Shown here: positions 34,354-42,668 of the stretch, in pieces
Position numbering within the stretch: position 1 is the stretch's first letter
Layout: the number at the start of each line of letters is the position of its first letter
Assembly: GCA_022571845.1 (NCBI GenBank)
Contig: JACZXB010000002.1
Location: 1-43,978 of the forward strand
From: Candidatus Zixiibacteriota bacterium
Lineage (GTDB): Bacteria > Zixibacteria > MSB-5A5 > GN15 > FEB-12
Length of the DNA: 43,978 bases
Direction: 5' to 3'
Notes under the pieces: generated by a model
Told to the model about the DNA's origin: nothing
The model's database searches: none
The model's input: only the letters and a program-made list of their open reading frames with translations
Translations under genes and position numbers: made by a program

Positions 34354-34421
34354 CAAACTTTTGCCAATCGGATATTTGCGAAAGTTTTGATATGTCTGTC
34401 CAGGAAAGATACAAACCTGGA
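34354..34421. promoter_or_regulatory. Two inverted repeats in the purF / GAF-HisKA divergent region
   Basis: First: CAAACTTTTGC (34354-34364) pairs with GCGAAAGTTTTG (34378-34389) with one bulge and one G-T pair. Second: TCCAGG (34399-34404) and CCTGGA (34416-34421), perfect, 11-base loop. Both lie upstream of both divergent promoters, so they suit operators better than mRNA structure. They do not match the Bacillus PurR box. Protein partner unknown. Confidence 0.35.
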
Positions 34422-34436
34422 AGTTATAAAAAAGGC

Positions 34437-34465
34437 TGGAAAACGCCCTGTTTACAAGGTATTAT
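34437..34465 (+). promoter_or_regulatory. Weak promoter candidate for the GAF-HisKA gene
   Basis: TGGAAA (34437-34442), 17-base spacer, TATTAT (34460-34465). The -10 is good and the -35 poor. Predicted start near 34472 would place the palindrome at 34531-34549 in the leader. Confidence 0.33.
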
Positions 34466-34530
34466 AGATGTTCAGGAAATTACTGCCGCTCAGTAGCCGC
34501 CCTTAGAATCAAAGGCATTGCTTTTGCTAA

Positions 34531-34549
34531 TTTGGCTATATGAGCCAAA
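34531..34549. promoter_or_regulatory. Perfect 7-5-7 inverted repeat before the GAF-HisKA start
   Basis: TTTGGCT-ATATG-AGCCAAA, 14 bases upstream of the TTG at 34563. As DNA it resembles an operator; as RNA it would be a 7-bp hairpin just before the likely start. Its perfect symmetry also argues that the coding frame does not begin at the upstream TTG (34518). Confidence 0.4.
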
Positions 34550-34562
34550 CCAGAGAATAATA

Positions 34563-35327
34563 TTGAAATCGACCGAACAGGAAAAACTACAACTCATCAA
34601 CCGACTGGCTATGGCCTCAGCAGACCGGCAAGATCTAAACCAGTACGCTCAGTGGCTTTTGGACAGCTCTGCCCAGTTGGTCGGGTTGACAGCCGCTTCA
34701 ATGTTTCTCTGGGATGACAAAATGAAGCCAACTGTTAACGTCTCGTTTGCTGCCGGAGAGAGAAGCCAGAAAAAACTCCTGACTGCCGAGTCTGAACTTT
34801 TTCAGTCGCTGCGGCTGGAAAAAAATCTGATGTCTGCTTTCATGTCTTTTGGCGGAAAGAATCCCTACCACCTGTTTACAATCCCGCTTCGTCATGGTGA
34901 CAAACTTTTCGGGGCGCTGATTGGAATTCAAGAGGGGAAACTTCGCTCAGATATTGACGGCTCGTTTTTGGAAACTCTGACATCGATACTGTCTTTATCT
35001 TTGGCGGCAGATCAGTCCGGGCTTGGTACGACATCTTCCAAAGCTTCAATAGAAAAGGCGAGACTCAGCGCCATCACCGATACGGCTGTAACAGTTAACC
35101 ACGAAGTCAACAATCCCCTTACTGCAATTCTGGGCAACGTGCAACTTCTTCTGGCTAAACAGGAAAACTTGAACCCTGATACTATCAGTAAACTAAAAGT
35201 TGTAGAAGCATCTGCTCTAAAGATTAAAGATGTTACTCAGAAACTTTTAAAACTGACTCACTCACGTACAGTTGAGTACACCGAAGGGGCTAAGATGCTT
35301 GATTTGTCTGAAGAGGGAGATAACTGA
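34563..35327 (+). CDS. Orphan GAF-HisKA protein (histidine-kinase-like, no ATPase domain)
   Basis: Residues ~20-155 resemble a GAF sensor domain (WLLDSSAQLVGLTAASMFLWDD... FTIPLRHGDKLFGALIGIQEG). After a linker comes a HisKA dimerisation segment with the H-box VNHEVNNPLTAILGNVQLLLAKQ (H180) and a second helix ending KLLKLTHSRT. The protein stops about 20 residues later, so the HATPase_c domain is missing altogether and there is no sign of it downstream before the convergent gene. It may be a phosphotransfer or decoy partner for another kinase. TTG 34563 is my start (MKSTEQEKLQLI); the frame is open to a TTG at 34518 across the palindrome. No response regulator is adjacent. Confidence 0.7.
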   Translation: MKSTEQEKLQLINRLAMASADRQDLNQYAQWLLDSSAQLVGLTAASMFLWDDKMKPTVNVSFAAGERSQKKLLTAESELFQSLRLEKNLMSAFMSFGGKNPYHLFTIPLRHGDKLFGALIGIQEGKLRSDIDGSFLETLTSILSLSLAADQSGLGTTSSKASIEKARLSAITDTAVTVNHEVNNPLTAILGNVQLLLAKQENLNPDTISKLKVVEASALKIKDVTQKLLKLTHSRTVEYTEGAKMLDLSEEGDN

Positions 35328-35358
35328 GTAGATTCGAAATTGACTTTTCTCAACAAAT

Positions 35359-36507
35359 CTATATCACATTCGTCTCGGTCACAAATTCCCCCTTGGCAAA
35401 CCTCTCAGGTGCGTAAGAAGAAATATCGATCGTGGGCTCTTTACCTGCCAGAATTTCCGAAGTAATCAGCCCTGCTGCCGGTGCATGCATTATGCCATGA
35501 CCTGAAAAGCCGCAGCAGTGAAACATTCCTTCAACTTTCGACTCCCAGCCGATTATTGCCTGATGATCAGGCGTGCTTTCGTAAAGCCCGGCCCACTGGT
35601 TAGCGATTTCTGCTGTTTCAAGCTGGGGAATCCTGTCAAGTGCCCTTTCCAAAATCGCATCGGTATAGTCCGGCTCAACTGAGATATCAAAAGATGGTCC
35701 TCTCTCTTTATCCGCCCAGCCCAATAGAAGGCCGCTGCCTTCTTTGTGACAGTACAGTCCGGATTTTACATCGACAACCATCGGGATACCCGGTTTTACG
35801 AAGGTCAGTTCAGCAGTATTGACTATCTGTCTTTTATACGGCTCAACTTTGACCTCGGCGCCAACCATTTCACCAATTTTCTTAGCGAAAGGCCCGGCGC
35901 AGTTGACCACTATCGGAGTTTTTATAAAACCTCGCTTGGTTCGAATTCCTCTGATTTTGCCGGATTCGATATCGATTGACTCCACTTCAGCCTCCAGTTC
36001 GACCACCACACCCATCTGTTTGGAAGCCTTTTCAAAGCCGCTCAAAAATTCCCACGGGTCGGAGATGCCGTCTTTTTTGCAGAATGTCCCTAACTTGATA
36101 TCGTCAAGTCTGACATGGGGCACAATTTTGGCAATTTCGTCAGGTTTTAATAGTTCGACCGGCAGGCCGAGAGATTTCTGAAGCTCGCAGCTTTTCTTAA
36201 ATGAGTTTACTTCGTCATCATCTGAAAGCAAAAAGAGGTAGCCGACCTGCTCAAAAAATGCATCATGGCCAGTTTCTTCTTTGAAGTTCTCAAAGAAATT
36301 TTCAGAAATTATCGACATCTCTATATTTGTTTTTTGAGCAAACTGGGCTCTGATTCCACCGGCTGCCTGTGAGGTGGAACCATCGCCGATAAGTGAACCT
36401 TTATCGACCAAAACAATCTGGCCGAATTTGGCTCTGGCTAAGTGAAAGGCAACGGAGAATCCGATAATTCCGGCCCCGATTATGACTACATCGGCACTGC
36501 TACGCAA
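35359..36507 (-). CDS. FAD-dependent amine/amino-acid oxidase family protein (DAO; sarcosine oxidase beta-like)
   Basis: Flavoenzyme of the D-amino-acid oxidase superfamily, 382 residues. The Rossmann FAD motif VVIIGAGIIGFSVAFHLA lies at 7-24, followed by the acidic strand end VLVDKG, then STSQAAGGIRAQF, which is common in sarcosine oxidase beta and related dehydrogenases. The C-terminal FAD-contacting region GMFHCCGFSGHGIMHAPAAGLITSEIL is intact. It starts at a TTG with TGAGGT as SD. No subunits alpha, gamma or delta of heterotetrameric sarcosine oxidase are nearby, so it probably acts alone on a small secondary amine or amino acid; substrate unknown. Confidence 0.82.
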   Translation of the reverse strand: MRSSADVVIIGAGIIGFSVAFHLARAKFGQIVLVDKGSLIGDGSTSQAAGGIRAQFAQKTNIEMSIISENFFENFKEETGHDAFFEQVGYLFLLSDDDEVNSFKKSCELQKSLGLPVELLKPDEIAKIVPHVRLDDIKLGTFCKKDGISDPWEFLSGFEKASKQMGVVVELEAEVESIDIESGKIRGIRTKRGFIKTPIVVNCAGPFAKKIGEMVGAEVKVEPYKRQIVNTAELTFVKPGIPMVVDVKSGLYCHKEGSGLLLGWADKERGPSFDISVEPDYTDAILERALDRIPQLETAEIANQWAGLYESTPDHQAIIGWESKVEGMFHCCGFSGHGIMHAPAAGLITSEILAGKEPTIDISSYAPERFAKGEFVTETNVI

Positions 36508-36609
36508 TCTTTACCTCATCTAACTGCAAAGTTTTGGAATCAGCAACGGGCAAAAATCGGGCATTTGGCCGGACAAGTCAAGCAACTGTCTAAATTGAAG
36601 ATTTAATTC

Positions 36610-38397
36610 TTGAAGAGACAGGCGATTCTGAATAGCTTAGCATCCGAAATGAGAATTGAGAGAATATTAAATAAGTTTAAGTTCACGACCACCAACCTGT
36701 TGATTTTGCTGTCGATTGTGGTCGGCCTGGCTACCAGCCTTGGGGCATTAGGCTTTATTGCACTCATTGAATATTTCAACAGCATCTTTTTTGGATTGAC
36801 CGATCAGGTGCTGACAGGGGTAATGGGCAAAGGCAGCATAAAATTCTGGCTGCCGCTTATTCCCTTACTGGGCGGACTGTTAGTTGGCCCTATTGTTTAT
36901 AATTTTGCGCGTGAAGCCAAAGGGCACGGAGTACCCGAGGTAATGAACGCAGTAGCGCGTCTGGGTGGTATTATTCGTCCGAGAGTCGCGGTGGCCAAGA
37001 CTATTGCTTCGGCTATCTGCATCGGCTCGGGCGGTTCAGCAGGCAGAGAGGGACCAATTGTGCAAATTGGTTCGGCTATCGGCTCTACTATCGGACAGCT
37101 TTTCAGAATGTCCGGTGACCGCGTTAAGATCTTAGTCGGTTGTGGCGCTGCCGCAGGGATTGCTTCGGTATTTAATGCACCGATAGCAGGTGTCATATTT
37201 TCGCTCGAAATTATCTTAGGTGATTTTACTATCAAAACTTTTTCACCGGTGATTCTTTCATCTGTAGTTGCTTCGGTGGTGACCAGATCAGTTCTCGGCG
37301 ATCACCCGGCGTTTGATGTACCCGAATACTCGCTGGTTTCGGCCTGGGAGATTCCGCTTTACATGGCCATGGGCGGAGTCATGGGCTCCCTGGGGGTAGG
37401 CTTTACACGCACGTTGGACTGGTTTGAAACTATGTTTGAGAAGATTAGATTCCTGCCCGGCTGGGGCAAGCCTGCTCTAGGCGGGCTGATGCTGGGAATT
37501 ATTGCACTGGCCTTTCCGCAAGTCTTAGCTGATGGTTACGAGACTATCCGTTTGACACTATACGGAGAGATGGCGGTGGGCATCTTGCTGCTGTTGGTAG
37601 TTATGAAACTTCTGGCTACATGTCTGACGCTCGGCTCCGGCAACTCCGGGGGTATTTTTGCACCATCGCTCTTTATGGGCGCGGTAGCCGGAGGAGCCTT
37701 TGGCTTTCTGGTGAATTATCTGTTTCCGGAATCGACTGCTTCTCCGGGGGCTTACGCTCTGGTAGGCATGGCCGGAATGGTGGCGGCTACAACTCATGCG
37801 CCGATGACAGCTCTCTTGATAATTTTTGAAATGACCTCCGACTATCGGATTATTTTGCCGCTAATGGTCACGGTTGTCTTTGCGGCCTTAGTAGCCGGAC
37901 GGCTCTTCACTCATTCTATCTACACCGTAAAACTGTTTAAGAGAGGTATTGATATCCGCGGGGGTAAAGATGTCAATATCCTTCGTGCCCACAAAGTCTC
38001 AGAAATTATGGACGCGAATTTTGAAACGATAACTTCGGCAACACCTCTGGCCGGTATTTTTCAAAAATTAGAACAGACCAACGAATCATATTTTGTGGTA
38101 ATTGATAATAATCAGCACCTCCAAGGTGTCATTTCTTTTCAGGATATAAGAGCGCACCTGAGCCAGCACTCTCTTGACTATCTGATAATAGCCCAGGATT
38201 TGGTCCGGCCGGATACTTTAGTAGTTTCGGGCGATGATACTTTGGAAAAAGCGTATCAACTGTTTGGTGTCAAAGATTTACGGATGCTGCCGGTCGTAAC
38301 CGGAGAAACCGGTAATGAGAAAGTTGTCGCTGTGGTCAGACGAGAGACTTTGCTTGATTATTACAACAGACAGCTGATAGAGACGCTAAGAAGATAA
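36610..38397 (+). CDS. ClC-type chloride channel or H+/Cl- antiporter with CBS pair
   Basis: Integral membrane anion transporter, 595 residues. ClC motifs: GHGVPEVMNAVARLGG (the GSGIP-equivalent), GSGGSAGREGPIVQIGSAIGS with the gating glutamate in GREGP, SLEIILGDF, and GSGNSGGIFAPSLFMGA (GxFxP-type). The gating glutamate suggests a coupled exchanger or gated channel; the internal proton glutamate position (E in SLEII) is also acidic. Two cytosolic CBS domains follow (VSEIMDANFETITSATPL...VVAVVRRETLLDYY), usual for adenosine-nucleotide or ionic regulation. Start: TTG 36610 with GAAG upstream; an in-frame ATG at 36649 is possible. Divergent to the FAD oxidase. Confidence 0.93.
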   Translation: MKRQAILNSLASEMRIERILNKFKFTTTNLLILLSIVVGLATSLGALGFIALIEYFNSIFFGLTDQVLTGVMGKGSIKFWLPLIPLLGGLLVGPIVYNFAREAKGHGVPEVMNAVARLGGIIRPRVAVAKTIASAICIGSGGSAGREGPIVQIGSAIGSTIGQLFRMSGDRVKILVGCGAAAGIASVFNAPIAGVIFSLEIILGDFTIKTFSPVILSSVVASVVTRSVLGDHPAFDVPEYSLVSAWEIPLYMAMGGVMGSLGVGFTRTLDWFETMFEKIRFLPGWGKPALGGLMLGIIALAFPQVLADGYETIRLTLYGEMAVGILLLLVVMKLLATCLTLGSGNSGGIFAPSLFMGAVAGGAFGFLVNYLFPESTASPGAYALVGMAGMVAATTHAPMTALLIIFEMTSDYRIILPLMVTVVFAALVAGRLFTHSIYTVKLFKRGIDIRGGKDVNILRAHKVSEIMDANFETITSATPLAGIFQKLEQTNESYFVVIDNNQHLQGVISFQDIRAHLSQHSLDYLIIAQDLVRPDTLVVSGDDTLEKAYQLFGVKDLRMLPVVTGETGNEKVVAVVRRETLLDYYNRQLIETLRR

Positions 38398-38406
38398 TCA
38401 ACAGGA

Positions 38407-40044
38407 CTATTCGATTTTTAGCGGTTCCAAAGACTTCAGCTCATTAGATTCCATTTCGAATACCTGCCAGGTCGAATCTTTGATGAAATAGCTAAGTTTA
38501 ATGGCCTGCCCCGCGTCATTTAATTCCAAGACAGTTAATTCGTGAGTGACATAAGAGATTTTTGTGCCGACTTTAATCACAGCTTTTTGACTTATTATAT
38601 CTTGCTGCTCAGGAAAGATGAAAAAAGAGTTGGCGCTGCTGAGTGAAAGATTGGAGGAAATACTATCGATTACGGAATTCCTGACAAAAGCAGGTTCATA
38701 TTCGCCGTGAATAGACACCTGCGTCAGAGACTTTATTTCGACAAGTTTGTTATAGTCAAATTCTGACCTCAAGCGGAAATTTACTATCGGCTCAAGGCCG
38801 TGGATTAATACGGGCGTTTCTTTATATTCTGCCGGAACGCTTAGTAGCATAAATTTGTCAATGTTTTCTTGAGCAATCTTCTCAGCAATTTGATATGATA
38901 CTTGTCTTGAAATTTGGCCAGATTTCAGCCACCTATTTTGCTCCAAGATAAGGAAGGCTGAATATGTCAGAGCTATAATTACCAGAGCAAAGTAAGCGAC
39001 CTTTTTCCAATGGCTGTTTAAGCTATGCAGTTTCCATATCAAATATGCAGCGCCCATACAAAACCCTACCGACGGCAGATACAAATACCAGCGCATTGCC
39101 AGACGCATTACCGGAAGCAGAGTGAGTAGAATAAACAATGAACAAAACATCAGCTTTCTATTTCTTGCAATTGGTTTGGCTAGTAGTAACAGAAGTGCAA
39201 GGACAAGGAAAGAAAAGACAACGAAAACTTGAGGATTTGATTTAAGGAAATTTCCGATTTCAATATGCCCTCCCGGAATCATTAAAAATCCCAGAAAGAC
39301 TGAAAAGTTTTTTAGCAAATGAGCCACCTCGAGGTTGGTATGTACTGTGCCTGTCAGGCTGCTCATTCCCGCAGTCGCAAGTCTGAACCCTACGAAAACA
39401 CCTGACGCAACCCAGAACGGCCAAGTTGCCTTTACCACGTTTCGAATTCTCTTTGCTTTGTCAGTATTCAATATCACATAGGCTGAGAGCACCAGCGGAA
39501 ATGATATAGCCATTTCTTTTGAGAGCAGAGCCAATAGATAGCAGGCTAGCGAATACAGCATTGCTCTCTTACTTTCGGAGTTTTTGTAACTTATGAAGAA
39601 AATAAGTCCGGCCAGATAAAAGCCGGTACATATCATATCTGCCCGGCCTGATATCCAGTAGATGGAACTGCTGTGAATAGGATGAAGCAGAAATAGAAGT
39701 GCCGAAACAAAGGCTATTGCACGCGCACTAAAACAATGTTTTGCCAGAACATATACAAGTAGAGTATTGGTTGTATGCAAAATTAGATTGGTAAGATGAT
39801 AGCCTGTGAAATTGTATCCCCAAAAGAATTTATCAATGACGAGTGTGAAAACTGATAATGGGCGGAAGTAGTGAAAAGATAAATCGGTTAAGCTTTGCCA
39901 GGCGAAATCTATATGATCGAGATTATCACCGACAAAAAAAATGCTAAGTGAGCGAAAAAAGACAAATGCAGAAAGTAAAATGAGAGTAACCAATTTCAAA
40001 AAATCGGAGTTAAGAATCTTTAAGCTATTTATCCGTAAAGACAC
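38407..40044 (-). CDS. GT-C type membrane glycosyltransferase (TMTC/PMT-like)
   Basis: Polytopic membrane protein of up to 545 residues with about ten helices in the first ~380 and a soluble beta-rich C-terminal domain of ~150. The early loop VGDNLDHIDFAW carries the acidic residues used by GT-C enzymes, FRPLSVFTLVIDKFFWGYNFTGYHLTNLILH and LHPIHSSSIYWISGRADMICTGFYLAGL resemble TMTC/PMT O-mannosyltransferases, and LLSKEMAISFPLVL is the conserved KE motif. Probably transfers a sugar from a lipid carrier to an envelope substrate. The frame opens with GTG at 40044, at the predicted transcription start (see the promoter entry); TTG at 39999 is the alternative. Confidence 0.75.
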   Translation of the reverse strand: MSLRINSLKILNSDFLKLVTLILLSAFVFFRSLSIFFVGDNLDHIDFAWQSLTDLSFHYFRPLSVFTLVIDKFFWGYNFTGYHLTNLILHTTNTLLVYVLAKHCFSARAIAFVSALLFLLHPIHSSSIYWISGRADMICTGFYLAGLIFFISYKNSESKRAMLYSLACYLLALLSKEMAISFPLVLSAYVILNTDKAKRIRNVVKATWPFWVASGVFVGFRLATAGMSSLTGTVHTNLEVAHLLKNFSVFLGFLMIPGGHIEIGNFLKSNPQVFVVFSFLVLALLLLLAKPIARNRKLMFCSLFILLTLLPVMRLAMRWYLYLPSVGFCMGAAYLIWKLHSLNSHWKKVAYFALVIIALTYSAFLILEQNRWLKSGQISRQVSYQIAEKIAQENIDKFMLLSVPAEYKETPVLIHGLEPIVNFRLRSEFDYNKLVEIKSLTQVSIHGEYEPAFVRNSVIDSISSNLSLSSANSFFIFPEQQDIISQKAVIKVGTKISYVTHELTVLELNDAGQAIKLSYFIKDSTWQVFEMESNELKSLEPLKIE

Positions 40045-40049
40045 GAAGC

Positions 40050-40078
40050 ATTATATTCCTATTGCATTTATCAGTCAA
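40050..40078 (-). promoter_or_regulatory. Sigma70-type promoter for the glycosyltransferase
   Basis: Minus strand TTGACT (plus 40073-40078), 17-base spacer, TATAAT (plus 40050-40055), almost perfect consensus. The predicted start near 40043 coincides with the GTG at 40044, so the mRNA may be leaderless. Confidence 0.68.
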
Positions 40079-40151
40079 TAAGGCAGATTTTTACCTTGCC
40101 GAACAACTTTTCAACTCTTGCCCTCAATTCAACTAGGGATTAGATTTTGAT

Positions 40152-42461
40152 ATGTCTCGTCTCCCTAAATTACGCTCAGATTTGATTATTTCAACAGCCG
40201 AAATCGACGGACAGACTGTATATAATATCAAAGACCCCATAACTGCCAGGTTTTTCAGACTGCGCCAGCCGGAATACTGGCTGGCTGAGCAGCTTGATGG
40301 CGCCAGTTCGCCAGAATCAATAGCCAGGAGGTTTCAAGCAAAGTTTCAGCTTAATATTCAAACGAAAGATGTGGCAGCTTTTGTAGAGCAGCTTGATAAA
40401 CTTTTCTTTTTAGAAACCAACCGTTCCGAGCAGGAGATTTCCCGCGCCAGCTACCAGACTCACCAAGAAGAATCACTCTTTTCCAGACTTCTGTTTATTA
40501 AGCTAAAAGCGTTCGACCCGACCGAGCTACTAAACGTCCTGGTAAAGCTCTACAGGCCGTTTCACTCTCTTTTTTGGTTCATACTATCCACGCTGATAAT
40601 AATTGCCGGTGTGGTTTTATTTGCCGCCAACCAGAGCCAGTTCAGTTTTAGCTTAAACGCCATTTTCAACTTTGGCTCAATTATAGCAATCGTAATATCG
40701 CTGTTTATAATTGTCATCTTGCACGAATTTTCGCACGCTATTATCTGTCGCTATTTTGGGGGAGAAGTCCGGGAAATTGGATTTCTACTAATGTACTTTC
40801 AGCCCTGCTTTTATTCTAATCTTTCCGATGCCTGGCTGTTTGAGAAAAAATCACACCGCTTAGCAGTTACAGCCGCCGGTCCATATTTTCAAATGATTCT
40901 GTTTGCTTTGGCTGTTGGTATCTGGCGGGTGACAATGATTGGAAGTTTTGTCAACGATATCGCCTACCTGATTATCCTGGTCACTTTCATAACTTTTCTG
41001 TTTAATTTTAATCCATTAATCAAGCTCGATGGCTACTATCTTTTGTCTGACTGGCTGGATATCCCTAATCTCAGGTCAAAAGCATTCGCTTATATAGGAA
41101 ATCTTTTTAAGAGAAGATTTCTGGGCTGGCCGATTGAAAAGTTAGAAATAGCAGCCAGAGAGCGCAGAATCTTCTTCTGGTATGCTTTCATGGCGCTTAT
41201 ATACTCGGGAGCCTTGATTGGGTTTATCCTCTATCTGGTCGGTTCTTTTCTGATAGCCCGATATGGCGGGGCAGGATTCCTGTTGCTGACTGCTTTGTTA
41301 TTTTTTAGCTTAAGAAAGAATATCGGCAGTCTGTTAAGCGGAACTGCTCAACACTTGATTTATATGAAAAATATTTTCAAACAACCCGTGCGGCTTCTGA
41401 AGTACGTAACAGGTCTGGCCATTTTTGTAGTAGCATTCTTCATAATAGAGTTTCCCCATAGAGTCTCAGGCGAAGTCAGCATAAAGCCGATCGTAGAGTT
41501 TAATCTTAGGCTAAATGAATTTGGGCTCTTAGAAAGCAAGCTCCAACGTGGCGGAGGCGACCCCGAAAGCAAGTCCAGTTATCTGCAAATGGCTTCAACG
41601 GATATGGCTGTACTAGAGCTGGTGCCACGAGTCAAGGACGGGCAGTTTGTCATACCGGGAGATACTTTGGCCACGTTGACCTCTAATCAGGTCACAAACG
41701 ACATATTAGGCGCAAATTCCGAGTTAGAGCGCCTGGAAGGCCTGCTGGCGCTTCTCAGAGCGCCTCCCAAGAAAGAAGAGGTTGAAGAAGCTACTACTCA
41801 GGTGGAGGCGGCCAAAACAAAAGTTGAGCAGCTTCAACGCGATTTTGATCGTATAAACGAGCTTTTATCTAGAAAACTTGAAACCACAGCGAAATTAGAA
41901 TCTACTGGTTCTTTGCTTGAAATTTCCAAATCTGAACTTTCTAATAAAAAAGCAGCGCTGGCGCTTCTCAAATCCCCTCCTAGACCTGAAGAGGAAGTAG
42001 TTATTCTGGCCGATATCAGCAAGCAGAAAGCCCGTTTGCAGTTCTTAGATGAGCAACTGGCAGCCCAGGTAATTATTGCCCCGATTGAAGGGATGGTTTC
42101 TGCTATTCCCGGAAGTTCTAATCTGATGTCGATTGTGGACAATCGCCAGGTCGAAATTCTGGTTCCTGTCTCTGATTTTGATATCCACTTAATTGAACTT
42201 GATATGCCAGTAATGCTAAAAGTTCGTTCCTGCCCAAATAAAGTCTTTACCGGGAAAGTGGTTCACATTCCAAGAGAGGCCACAGAGCTTGATAACAGGG
42301 CTTTTTTCATGGTTTCAGTTGTAGCCGAAAACGAGGACGACCTTCTCTATAACGGCATGACCGGCTATGCCAAGATAGAAATAGGCACAAGGTCATTGTA
42401 TAATCTCGCCTTGCGTAAAGTCTCATCGTTTATCAGAGTCGAGTTTTGGTCCTGGTGGTGA
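40152..42461 (+). CDS. PqqD-like / M50 site-2 protease / HlyD adaptor fusion protein
   Basis: Membrane fusion protein of 769 residues. Residues 1-90 resemble a PqqD-type peptide-binding winged helix (YNIKDPITARFFRLRQPEYWLAEQLDG...VEQLDKLFFLE). The M50 membrane protease domain spans ~135-435, with zinc motif HEFSH at 191-195 and NFNPLIKLDGYY (D293) as third ligand. Residues ~440-750 form a HlyD-like adaptor: beta-barrel start, alpha-helical coiled coil (~520-640), lipoyl-like half (IIAPIEGMVSAIPGSSNLMSIV) and VLKVRSCPNKVFTGKVVHIPREA-type barrel. It ends FWSWW. Such combinations occur in peptide maturation and export systems. The next gene is a strongly expressed 23-residue peptide, its likely substrate. 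No ABC exporter, radical SAM or other tailoring gene is visible in the window. The ATG follows a weak AGGGA. Confidence 0.85.
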   Translation: MSRLPKLRSDLIISTAEIDGQTVYNIKDPITARFFRLRQPEYWLAEQLDGASSPESIARRFQAKFQLNIQTKDVAAFVEQLDKLFFLETNRSEQEISRASYQTHQEESLFSRLLFIKLKAFDPTELLNVLVKLYRPFHSLFWFILSTLIIIAGVVLFAANQSQFSFSLNAIFNFGSIIAIVISLFIIVILHEFSHAIICRYFGGEVREIGFLLMYFQPCFYSNLSDAWLFEKKSHRLAVTAAGPYFQMILFALAVGIWRVTMIGSFVNDIAYLIILVTFITFLFNFNPLIKLDGYYLLSDWLDIPNLRSKAFAYIGNLFKRRFLGWPIEKLEIAARERRIFFWYAFMALIYSGALIGFILYLVGSFLIARYGGAGFLLLTALLFFSLRKNIGSLLSGTAQHLIYMKNIFKQPVRLLKYVTGLAIFVVAFFIIEFPHRVSGEVSIKPIVEFNLRLNEFGLLESKLQRGGGDPESKSSYLQMASTDMAVLELVPRVKDGQFVIPGDTLATLTSNQVTNDILGANSELERLEGLLALLRAPPKKEEVEEATTQVEAAKTKVEQLQRDFDRINELLSRKLETTAKLESTGSLLEISKSELSNKKAALALLKSPPRPEEEVVILADISKQKARLQFLDEQLAAQVIIAPIEGMVSAIPGSSNLMSIVDNRQVEILVPVSDFDIHLIELDMPVMLKVRSCPNKVFTGKVVHIPREATELDNRAFFMVSVVAENEDDLLYNGMTGYAKIEIGTRSLYNLALRKVSSFIRVEFWSWW

Positions 42462-42476
42462 GTTGCAATGTCGAAA

Positions 42477-42521
42477 ATGCGGAAAAATTTTCCAGTTGAA
42501 ACAATCCAACTATTTTCGCAT
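42477..42521. repeat. Imperfect inverted repeat behind the fusion gene
   Basis: ATGCGGAAAA (42477-42486) pairs with TTTTCGCAT (42513-42521) with one bulged G; an inner GTTG/CAAC stem can form. No T-run follows, so it is not a normal intrinsic terminator. It may reduce readthrough into the peptide gene or protect the 3' end. Confidence 0.3.
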
Positions 42522-42557
42522 CACATTCGTAATTAAAATAAAGGCTGCAGAATTCTC

Positions 42558-42585
42558 TTGACAGAATTTGTATGAGAATTATATT
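42558..42585 (+). promoter_or_regulatory. Strong sigma70-type promoter of the short peptide gene
   Basis: Consensus TTGACA (42558-42563), 16-base spacer and TATATT (42580-42585, five of six). Predicted start near 42592. The hexamer pair is identical to that of the subtilase promoter. It makes the peptide gene independent of the upstream fusion gene. Confidence 0.72.
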
Positions 42586-42615
42586 TGCGGCGATTGTAAT
42601 AGGATGTTGGAAAAA

Positions 42616-42644
42616 ATTCTTCGGCTGAATGACTAGCGGAGAAT
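42616..42644 (+). promoter_or_regulatory. Leader hairpin upstream of the peptide gene SD
   Basis: ATTCTTCGGCT (42616-42626) pairs with AGCGGAGAAT (42635-42644): ten pairs, one bulged G and one G-T pair, eight-base loop. It ends eight bases before the SD, leaving that site single-stranded. It could stabilise the short mRNA or act as a regulatory element. Confidence 0.45.
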
Positions 42645-42651
42645 GAACTAA

Positions 42652-42661
42652 TAAGGAGGTG
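42652..42661 (+). promoter_or_regulatory. Full-length Shine-Dalgarno sequence
   Basis: TAAGGAGGTG is complementary to ten consecutive bases at the usual 3' end of bacterial 16S rRNA. GGAGG ends nine bases before the ATG at 42669. It is the strongest ribosome binding site in the window and decides the start of the 23-codon gene. Confidence 0.8.
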
Positions 42662-42668
42662 GTTAGCA

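Noticed and set aside
34268-34440. Purine or other riboswitch in the purF leader
   Set aside because: The predicted leader is only about 29 bases, too short, and the stems further up lie upstream of the -35 box, so they would not be transcribed with purF.
36508-36609. Divergent promoter for the FAD oxidase and the ClC gene
   Set aside because: A TTGACT is present on the minus strand but the -10 at the right distance (GATTTT) is poor, and nothing acceptable was found on the plus strand.
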